From: Takakia lepidozioides
Taxonomy: Eukaryota > Streptophyta > Takakiopsida > Takakiales > Takakiaceae
Assembly (NCBI GenBank): GCA_030704615.1
Contig: CM060734.1
Span: 61,892,042-61,956,041, forward strand
Length of the DNA stretch: 64,000 bases
Reading direction: 5' to 3'
In this document: one piece after another, positions 55,673 to 64,000 of the stretch
Layout of the letters: the number at the start of each line of letters is the position of its first letter
Numbering within the stretch: position 1 is the stretch's first letter
Notes under the pieces: model-generated
What the model was told of the DNA's origin: nothing
Databases searched by the model: none
What the model saw: the letters and a program-made list of their open reading frames with translations, nothing else
Program-made: the position numbers and the translations under genes

Positions 55673-57386
55673 CCCTTCCTCGAATGTGCCAGATTAAGGT
55701 GTCGTCAACGCCATCTTAATTCCCATCAAGTTTTCCAAAATACATATATATATATTTATTTATTTATTTATTTTCCCCCTGAATGTGCCAGATTAAGGTG
55801 TCATCAACGACATCTTAATTCCCAGTACGAGTTGGCATATGACAATTCATGGAAAAATCAACAACCCCAAAAAAATTCACCCGGAAAAATCTGATGGCGA
55901 ACAAGCCTTGGCGGTAAGGCAGTGTGTGTGCAGGTGCTGGGGATTAAGGTGTCGTCAATGACATCTTAATTCCCAGTACGTGTTTTGAGATGTTTATTTA
56001 TAGCCTTCTTTAGATTTGGGTGTGAGCATTTCTCTCAACCTTTGATACCGTTTATTTCAAGGTGGCCTCAACTCTGCACCTTTGTCCCTACTTTCAATTT
56101 CAATGTAGTCTTGTGTTGTTCTATGTTGTGCCATTCTCTTGTTTGATTGCTATTTGAGAGATGGAATTAAGGTGTCGTTGACAATACCTTAAATCCATGC
56201 CCTCTTGGGATGAGTTTGCCATGAATGAGGATCTTACATGGTCAGATTTTTTTGAAAGTTGCCAACATCAGTTATGGAGTCCTGCCTCTTAGTGCCTGGA
56301 TTAAGATGTCGTTGACGACACCTTAATCCTGAGAGTGAATTGCAACCATTTTGGGATCTTTTGGGATGGAGTGGGACGAGCAGCTCTACTCTCAAGTCAT
56401 CGCACCTCTGTCTGGGGGTTTATCGCATTCAACCCAGACCGAGAACATTGTTATGGAGCAAAATCTTCAAAAGCCCAATGCTCTGGATTGCCCGTCACAA
56501 GGGCGTCGCCTAGGCGTCACAAGAGGGACCCCTTAGAAGGAACTTGAAAGAAATCTTATTAATTCCAATTTCTCATGTGAGTAAGTTCTAGTTCAGTTGT
56601 GGTACTTCACTGACACGACGACACATCCTTCTATTTCCATCTTTCCTGCACAAGTTGGGCCAGCAGAATGTATGTGGACTTACATTGTTTGTGTGTGTGT
56701 ACAGGAGCCCAAGGTCGCCACGGTTCCTCCCTTTCTTTGCAAACCCGCAATTTTTCCCAAGTCCGAAAGCAGATTTTAAATCGTCATGTTATGCGGAGGC
56801 TGCAGCTTCGGAATTTAGTCTCATCTCTTCTCCCCCTGCTGTGCTTTTAAAAAGAGAGGGTTTTGTGTAAAGCAGGGCTAGTGTCTTCATAGACAGTTCT
56901 GCCTTCATTTCGGACGCCGACTCCAATAGCATAGAATATTCTTCGTCGGAATGAATCTGCAGTTTTTAAACTATTTAGTTTGAAGCACCAAATGGCCTCT
57001 CCACCTTCTTTGCAATTGTGTGTCAGCAACTATGTCGACTTCTGATACCTGATGAAAGGACAATCACAACCCTCACCAGTGGGCAGAGGTTCACTCTAGA
57101 GCTAGGTGGATTTAGCAACCACTACTCAAAAATGCATCTTAGTTTTGCATTCATCCACAAACTACATTCATCCATGTGCCATTCGTCGAACATACATTCA
57201 TCCCCCATTCATCCATCGTTCATCCATCATTCATCCATAACGATGAATGACGTATGCATGATATACTAGACACAACCCGCAGTAGTAGGTCTTCTAGGCC
57301 GAATAGGTGTCCGCCGTTATAGGTGAGCACATGCAGAAGCGTGAGCAGAATTCTGCTCACGGATTCTACTCACGGTTTAGCAATCC
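54370..57386. mobile_element. non-autonomous TIR element carrying a palindrome array
   Basis: A ~3.0-kb insert in LINE ORF1, flanked by an 11-bp direct repeat CCAGGGCTTTT (54359-54369 and 57387-57397). Termini are imperfect inverted repeats: GAGGGCAGCAAAGCCGTGAG on the left, and GGGATTGCTAAACCGTGAG on the right read in reverse. Subterminal GTGAGCAG motifs are repeated at both ends (five near 54380-54460, several at 55080-55140, more at 57320-57375). The interior is low in coding capacity, with AT runs (54962-54985, 55745-55775) and nine copies of a 26-bp palindrome. An 8- to 11-bp duplication fits hAT (8) or Mutator (9); family unresolved. No transposase. Confidence 0.85.
54759..56326. repeat. 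nine dispersed copies of a 26-bp near-perfect palindrome
   Basis: Each copy is 26 nt: a 12-nt arm TTAAGGTGTCGT (or TTAAGATGTCGT), a 2-nt centre, and the complementary arm ACGACACCTTAA. Copies lie at 54759, 54887, 55402, 55573, 55694, 55793, 55944, 56167 and 56301 (starts). Seven have centre CA and the last two TG, i.e. inverted orientation. Spacings (99-515 bp) are irregular and the intervening sequences mostly differ, although several share GGGGATTAAGG and TTAATTCCCAG flanks. Length is invariant at 26 nt. Confidence 0.95.
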
Positions 57387-58859
57387 CCAGGGCTTTTCCT
57401 CTACTACAAATCTTAACGCAAATCCCAAAGCTCCGCTTTCTTCAGCACCTCCCACCCATGTTATCCCCTAGATAATCAGATGGGAGATGGAGCAGGTGAA
57501 GAACAAAGGAAAGGCCTGCCCCAACATCCTGAAGAGGCCCCCACTGCAGCAAGCTTCCTCTCCATCTCCCCGCCCATCCCCCATCGCACACAACCCAACT
57601 ATTGCCAAAATATGCCGGAAACTCTGCTCCCTCCCCTCGTTGTATCTCAAAGGCTGCTCTCAACTAACCTCCAACTCGGATCTAGCTGCAACCTGCCTGA
57701 CCCCTATGATCTTCCGTAGGGAACCCTTTCCTGCCTTTCACGTCACTGCCAGGGACAAAATGAGTTTCGAATCTATCTGGATAACAGTTCAGGATATCCA
57801 ATCATTTGTTACCAAAAGCCCTATGGACAGCGGCCCTATCCCAACATTGTGTGCCAAACTGCAGGCCTACCTTCGCTCCCACCTTCCCCCCTACTCCCTG
57901 ACATCTCCATCAGCCGTTACTTGAGGAGCATATATGTGGAGGCTTTCCCCCGTCTTCGCCAAGACCTCTCTCCCAACACCAACATTTTGGCACTAATTGA
58001 TGAAAAATTACTTCTCAGCAACGGCGCCACGCTCCCAGGTGTTTGGGCAGATCCAGACCACTTCCATGGGCCCTGTGCTCCAAGTAAGGCCCTTACCAGG
58101 GCAACGGACACTCTTAGCAATGCATTCACGATTCTACACGCAATTCTGGCAAAGGAGGTGGACGAACAAAACGAGGAAATTGAAAGACAAAGGATGGTGG
58201 ACTGCATCAACCCGACCTACTCCCCGTTTGGATCCCTCTCCACATCTAGCTCCTCAGATTGGCAAGTGTCTCAACTTCTCACTCAGCAATCGCCAACATT
58301 TTCCGAGCAGCCCCTCGAATCGACGGGTCCCCTGTGCACAACTCAAGCCATGCTGCCCTCCCCAACGCCTACGCCTGCCCCTTTACCCCCAATAAGTCCA
58401 TCTCCACTCTCCCCCTCAATTCCACTTCTCATCTTCTCTGATTTTCCGTAGTCAAAAGGCAAGTGTAGAATTCTATGTCTAAGGAACAACACCTCCTCCC
58501 TACCCGCCTTAAAGAAAACCTGGAAAATTCTACCATCTATAGGCTACCCTCCTTCTCAGGCTGGCCTCTCCTCCATCCTTGGGTTGGATAACGTTCCACT
58601 CCAACACCCGTTTCGTTCCAATCTCTTTTCCATAACTCTACAAGATTCATTCCACTTGATGATTTTGGAAACTCACTCCATGGCAGGCCAAGCTCATTGG
58701 TACTCTTCATCCACCTTAAAGACCCCATCCACACCGCCCAACCCAACCTCTACTGGTCCCTCTCTCTCAGCCCATCCGACAAACGTACCAGTTTCGCTTC
58801 TTTTATCCAGGCCATCAATTGAGTCTTATCCTCTCAGCCTGTCCCCATCCATAGATGCA

Positions 58860-61800
58860 AGTTAGTCTATCCTCTTGGAACATTAGGGATCCGACCAAAT
58901 GGCACTCAAAAAAGTCAAACTATCAGCCTGGCTTAAACCCCTAATCCCCACCCAGGCTATAGTCTTCCTTCAGGAACACAAACTCTGTGATAGAAAGATT
59001 CTTAGACTGACCAACCAATTGTGGCCAACATCCTCCGCGCTGTGGAAGCCATCCTACGAAGGAACAAAGGGAGGAACAGCCATCCTCCTCTCCCCCTCTC
59101 TGTTTCAGTGTCTTGTCAAGGATGAAATATGGGAACCAGGGAGAGCCCAATTTTGCTCCCTCAGATTCCCCAATGACAACAACCCGGTTGGCTTCCTCAA
59201 CATCTATGCCCCTAATGACTCCCTAGAAAGGTCAAGACTCTGGGATTAAATCTCTCTTCTAATGTCACATCAACCAGACATAAGCAGATGGATTATTGGT
59301 GGTGACTTTAACATGGTCGAGAGAGATAGCGACAGACTAGGTAGAGGCTCATACCACCTTGGGTCTGATGAGGACTTTTCTTGGCACTGTCTGACCCAAT
59401 CCCACAGTATGGTTGAGTTTGAGAGGCCCTCAGATGCCCTCTCTGGCTCCAGTCCCTTCTTCACCTGGTCAAACAACATAAATATTCAAGATCTATGCAT
59501 GGCCCGACTAGACAGATTTTATTCTTCTCTTTCTCTTTCCCCCTTCACCTCTCTAAGCCCTCAGGAACCTATCCCTCTAGGATTCGACCATGCCCTAGTC
59601 TCTGCAACCCTCACGTTGCCCAACTCTCACCCTAGAGGGAAAGGATGTTACAAACTAAACTCTTCGCATCTTCGTCTGGCTTCCTTCACGGATGCCCTAA
59701 AAAATGCTTGGCATTCCACAGCCACTACGGCTTCATGCCCAATCCTCAAATTCGAAACCAAATTGGCAGCTACAACCAAATTAAGCCAAGAACTCAGCCG
59801 GGAAATTGCGGAGGCTAGGAAAAGAAAACAGCAAGCCCTCAAGAAATGCCTAGGGGTCTGTGAGAAGAAAATAGAAGCTCATAGGTGCGACGCCCACACC
59901 TTCAATACATACCTCGAAGCTCGATTCAACCTTGACAGATACAACCTACTCCTGGAGAACAAAATGAAAATGCAGGCAGGTATTAACTGGTCTACGAAAG
60001 GGGAGAAGATGTCCAAATACTTCTTCCAAAAAATGCAGCAACGTAGGGCCAGCCAAACAATCGCCCACCTTTACATTGACGGTCCGGGAGCCTCCTCCAA
60101 CATCCCTAGACAGATGTGTGCCTCCGCATACAATCACTTCTCTAAACTCTTCCAAGCGGATCCAAAGGACTCTCTCTACCCTGATAAACTTAGAGAATGC
60201 CTCCAATGTATACCCCGTACTCTTAAGCCCCAGGACACCGCCAAGTTAGAAGCTGACCTGTCCTCACAAGAGCTAGAGAAAGCGCTCAAAGCCCTGAATA
60301 ACAACAAAGCGCCAGGGATAGATGGGATGACAGTGGAATTTTACAAGGCACTGTGGACAACCATCTCCACTGACTTCTGCGATATGGCCAATGCCATTAA
60401 CAATTACAGACCCATTACTTTGCTAAATGTGGCTTACAAAATAATCGCCAAGGCCCTGGCCCTTCGCATTCAACCTCTTTTCCCATCCATGATCAGACCC
60501 GGCCAAGCAGGTTACGTTAAGGGCAGATACATTCTCGATAATGTGCCGTTAGCTCAAGAAGCAGACAACTATACATCCAACACTGGCCAAGCTCTAGCCC
60601 TCTGGCTCCTAGACTTCGAAAAGGCTTTTGATAAAGTCGACTGGTCCTTCCTGCAGGCAGTCCTACATAAAGCAGGCCTCCCTCCCTATTTCTGCAAATG
60701 GGTACACATCCTCTTGCAAGGAGCAACTAGCAGAGTCACTATAAATGGATACCTGTCAAAGCCTTTTCAACTACAAAGATCGGTTAGACATGGATGCCCG
60801 CTTGCGCCATTCCTCTTCCTGTTTGTTGCAGACGCCCTTGGCTATATGCTTCAAAGCAATCCCTTGGTGAAAGGTTTGAAACTGCAGAACCCCAGAACTG
60901 GCATTGGAATGAGGTCAAAGATTCGATGTACGTAGATGATACCTTCTTGCTGCTTCAGGCAGACCTCCCAACTCTTGCTGCAGCTCAAAACACCCTAGCA
61001 CACTTTTGCGATATCTCGGGATTTAAGGTCAACTGGTCAAAAACTAAAGCCCTGTTACTTGGAGATCTGTCTAAATCCACCATAGGAGTATCCCCTACTT
61101 GGGGCCAACAACTTGGTCTTACATGGCTTAAAGATGGCGAGACTGTCACCTTGCTAGGGCATACATTTGGGATCAACCTCACAGAAGAGCAACGTATGGG
61201 CCCCACTATTCAGAAACTGAAACGCTAGCTTGCTTACTGGGGGTCTTGCCACCTCTCTATTACGGGTAGAGCGTTGATAGCAAACCAAGTTCTATTAGCG
61301 GGGGTTTGGTACTTTGCCTCCACCTGGGGACCGGAGTAAAAAAACTTCAAAGAAATAAAAAGACTGATTTGCAACTTCATCTGGGGCTCCACATCTGCTT
61401 CTTAGAACAGAAGACCCCAAGTATCCTGGGCCCAGATCTGCCTCCCTAAAAAGATGGGAGGGCTAGGAGTCTTAGACCCAGAGACTCAAGTTAAGGCACT
61501 TCTCGGGAAATGGATACCCAGATATCTGGGGCCCGAGGGAGGCTGGTGGAAGCTAATGGTAGCTAAAACTATCTACTCCTCCTCCCCAATGCAACGGGTT
61601 CTATGGCCATAATCCAGCAGATGGATTGTCCAAGGATTCAATCACAAATCGCCGGGCTTTGATCTTTGGTCCTCCATCTGGAAATCCTGGAATTGTCTCA
61701 GGCCTTTTTTGATGAAAAAAAAGCCTTCCTCATTTCACGAAACCTTGAGACAACACCTATTCCTTAATGACCCTAACCCATCGATAGATAACCGGGGTTC

Positions 61801-63291
61801 AGCAAAAAGATGGGCTGAATGGGAAAACAGAGGCTTCTCCACGATAAAACACCTCTGGGACAGCACCCCCCAATCTCTAAAAGGGGCTCTGGGTGCGAAT
61901 CGTCTCCAATCAGGAATACCTCTCATCATCCAGTCAATCCCGGACACCTGGAAACTAGTACTCAAGGATGGCCCGGACCCTCATAGAACACATCAATGGA
62001 TTCTTCCACAAAGTCCATCTTTACAAGTCATCTATGTTTCTGAAGTCTATCCATCTATGATCTCTGGTTACAAATTTCAGGCTCATGAACTCACAGGCAG
62101 CCTCTCCCTTACTAGCTCAGACATCATTTCAATTCCAAATCAGGAAGCCATCCTTGCTAGGATCTGCCACTGGTCTTCACCAAAAAAAAAAAACTTCAAT
62201 CCTTCTGTCCCAGGGTGTATTCCCCTGTTAACATGGCTCAGGAAAGAATCATTCACTCTGGTTGGAAACTCAGGCATCGCATCCTTGCAATTGGACCCTG
62301 CTGAGTGGCAGTGGACAATCAATGACGAGATTCATCCTCTCTTCTCATACGCTGCTCGACAGGGTTACAAAGCATTACTTCGTGCCAGACCTCTCTCCAC
62401 AAAATGGGAGGGCAGATGGAATCATGAGAGATTCAGCGAGTAAAATTGGAAGGGCATCTGGTCAATAGTCTGAGAAGAAAAAGTCTGCCAAGATAAGTGC
62501 CTTTCTGTGGCAGATAGCCAACAGAGTCCTCAAGGTTGGCCAGTACATTAATTTAAACTTCAACGCTGCTACCCTATGTGGATGTTGTCTTGACCAAACA
62601 ATAGAAATACAGGAGCACTGTCTCCTTCAATGCCTAGCTCCGAAAATTATCTGGCCCTTGGTCCAATCATTCTACAGAAACTGGGAGCCCTTCAACCTGC
62701 ACTCCGTGAAAATCCTCCTCAACTACAGTCAAACAAGGAAAGCAAAAGCTCAGGACTGCCCGGTTTTTGAGGTGCTAAGATACTCAGTGCTCTGGAACAT
62801 ATGGAAGGGTCGATGTGCATGGATCTACAACAAGGAAAATACATCCGCAAACTGCTATTTTGACTCTTGTCTTCTTTGATCTCAAAGTAGTAGCTAAAAA
62901 AGAATGGGCTTCCTTGTGTGCAGAGGTTGTCAGGAACCTGAGCGCCAGCCTGCACTACTCCTTGCCTTCCAGACAACTTGGGCCCACCTTGGAATCATTT
63001 GTCACTGCACTTATGATCTCTCCTGTATTTGGACAGAGGGCATCCCCTTCTACTGGGAAGGACACAGAGGACTGCTCTTCAGCATCCCCAGAGTTTGAAA
63101 GATCGGAGATCAAGATCGGAGATCAACTGGAAGCATGTCAGGTCCTCCTCAGCAGCGCGCCTCCACTTCCACCGTTAGAACTCTTATTTTCCTGCTCTAA
63201 TCCAATCCCCCACTCTGTCTCAATCTCGCCTCTCTCTATCCTACCTGCTCCTTCTTCACCATCACCCTGCGCTACCACCCCGTTCCGTTGA
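58860..63291 (+). pseudogene. LINE ORF2: endonuclease, reverse transcriptase, zf-RVT
   Basis: Drives target-primed reverse transcription. The endonuclease starts near 58872 (SSWNIRD) and shifts to the frame of 58899-59249 (catalytic Glu in LQEHK, ~58970). After TAA 59247 it continues with GGDFNMVE, DRFYSSL and FDHALV (to ~59610). The RT has NNKAPGIDGMTVEFYK (60300), YRPITLLNVAYKI (60406), LLDFEKAFDKVDW (~60610) and RHGCPLAPFLFLF. After a frameshift near 60900 the catalytic YVDD follows (60929). About 30 residues normally present between AIN and YRPITL are missing. Beyond RT the frame has several stops (61226, ~61336, ~61610). A zf-RVT finger (CGCC..HCLLQC) lies at ~62580-62640. Clearly inactive. 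Confidence 0.9.
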
Positions 63292-63580
63292 ACCCCCGAT
63301 CCTACCTCTGCCAAGTATTCTTAGGGCTACAGTCCTCTTCTAACCCTCTTCCCTCCCACTCGCTAAAATACACTCTTATCACCCTAATGCTGCATTCCAC
63401 CAGCATGGATAATCATCTGAGGGCTGGACCCTCCCCACACCTGGGGTTTCTAGTGATTTAATCACGTCTTATGGTGTCTTCTTGTTACAGTTACTAGCTC
63501 TACGTTATCTGGCACAGGAGCCTCCTATATGACATGCCTTATGGCAACTGAGGGTTTATTTTTTTCCCTCCAATAACTAT

Positions 63581-63635
63581 AATAAAGTTCAAGCAGGCCT
63601 CAGTCCCTTTTCCAGGGTAAAAAAAAAAAAAAAAA
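63581..63635 (+). terminator. LINE 3' end: AATAAA signal and poly(A)
   Basis: AATAAA at 63581-63586 lies 33 nt before a 17-nt A tract (63619-63635) that ends the element. Confidence 0.75.
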
Positions 63636-64000
63636 CTGTCATGTGAAAGGCATTTTCTGAAAGTTGTCTGTCACAGTGAAAGTCAAAAAAAAAATTAACC
63701 TGTCACAAAAAAGGTAGGGCTATCTGTCAAAAAACCACACTGACCACTACCCCAGGCTTGAGCACGCCTGCCTCTCTGCGCACCAAAAGGGCAGGCTGCG
63801 GATAGCGTGGCACGTGATGGGCCCTGCCACCCAACGCCGTCTCGTCACTTGCTTGCACTTTTTGAGGTCCACCAAACGCCCTGCGCTTCAGTGGCTGCCA
63901 TGCCACAAATATCTCTGCCTCGACTCTCCACCCAATGCATGTCGCTGGTCGCCCCCGCTCAATCCATTCAACAGATAATATTTGTGAGTCGTGACGTGGA
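63636..64000. repeat. GCCTGTCA repeat copy B, then unassigned sequence
   Basis: 63636-63720 contains CTGTCACAGTGAAAG- and CCTGTCACAAAAAAGG-type units matching 51420-51490 in the same orientation. The rest, to the window end, is GC-rich with no gene seen. Confidence 0.7.

Larger units (their letters stand above)
53034..58449 (+). pseudogene. LINE ORF1, split by a 3.0-kb insertion
   Basis: RNA-binding ORF1 protein. From ATG 53034 the frame runs to the insertion at 54370, with one TAG at 53676-53678. A DUF4283-like domain covers ~53330-53690 (FSGKKVNRNQARDWVITHLG; ending NIFPWSKCM). A CX2CX4HX4C zinc knuckle (CFYCGMSGHIRADC) is at ~53992-54033. Removing 54370-57397 brings the sequence after the insert into the same frame: it reads on through a TAG at 57469 and the open frame 57487-57924. 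A frameshift then passes it to the frame open to 58449. The part beyond the zinc knuckle is Pro/Ser-rich. Not functional. Confidence 0.82.
52610..63635 (+). mobile_element. L1-type LINE, defective, interrupted by a TIR element
   Basis: An ~11-kb non-LTR retrotransposon. The pyrimidine-rich 5' UTR starts around 52600. ORF1 (from 53034) has a DUF4283-like domain and a zinc knuckle. ORF2 has an AP endonuclease, a reverse transcriptase and a zf-RVT finger. It ends with AATAAA (63581) and a 17-nt poly(A) (63619-63635). The 5' boundary is uncertain: sequence after the tail (TGTCATGTGAAAG) resembles 52591-52609 (TGTCATG..TGTGAAAG) with a 6-nt gap, a possible target duplication. Subtracting the 3.0-kb insert leaves ~8.0 kb. 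Multiple stops and a deletion in RT make it immobile. Confidence 0.88.

Noticed and set aside
54759-56326. Palindrome array as a CRISPR array
   Set aside because: Spacers are irregular in length (73-489 bp), the repeats are inside a plant transposon, and there are no cas genes.

Overview
This window looks like nuclear DNA of a land plant, most likely a seedless vascular plant such as a fern. The evidence is a PLS-class PPR gene with an E/DYW-type C-terminus, an HCF107/Mbb1-type chloroplast RNA-stability gene in eight exons, a nuclear group II intron maturase-like gene, a COMT-type O-methyltransferase with GT-AG introns, and a plastid-type YjgP/YjgQ permease. Fern rather than lycophyte or moss is inferred from protein flavour only. 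Most of the sequence is transposable elements, many of them nested.

Layout. 1-1.9 kb: a ~116-bp satellite whose every unit carries a 34-bp palindrome, interrupted by a ~1-kb hAT-like element filled with 52-bp hairpin repeats. 3.17-13.40 kb: a complete Ty3/gypsy element of Ogre/Tat/Athila type (two LTRs, PBS, PPT, perfect 5-bp target duplication ATCAG) with extra ORFs on both sides of gag-pol and several coding lesions. 13.45-16.9 kb: a broken Mutator-like transposase gene ending in a SWIM zinc finger. 17-24 kb: gene-poor repeats, including SINE copies with clear target duplications, a relic of an uncharacterised protein family, two inverted copies of a TTAA-flanked element and a nested Harbinger-like MITE. 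24.04-25.85 kb: an intact O-methyltransferase gene. 27.5-28.4 kb: an ATCCGG-rich MITE and tRNA-derived SINEs. 28.6-31.6 kb (minus): a PPR-DYW pseudogene built from ~302-bp repeats. 35.6-39.6 kb (minus): a probable plastid YjgP/YjgQ permease, head-to-head with the HCF107-like gene at 39.99-44.51 kb (plus). 46.1-47.6 kb (minus): the maturase-like gene. 52.6-63.6 kb: a large defective LINE whose ORF1 is split by a ~3.0-kb TIR element carrying nine copies of a 26-bp palindrome.

How the genes relate. The HCF107-like, permease, maturase-like and PPR genes all point to organelle biology: RNA stabilisation, envelope or thylakoid transport, intron splicing and RNA editing. Only the permease/HCF107 pair has an arrangement (divergent, 436 bp between first in-frame ATGs) that suggests shared regulation.

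The most unusual signal is that three unrelated repeats here (the satellite, the ~1-kb element inside it, and the ~3-kb element inside the LINE) are each built from arrays of near-perfect palindromes. Two of these are non-autonomous DNA elements with recognisable target duplications. Exon boundaries were read by eye from splice sites and reading phase. No database search or folding calculation was possible.
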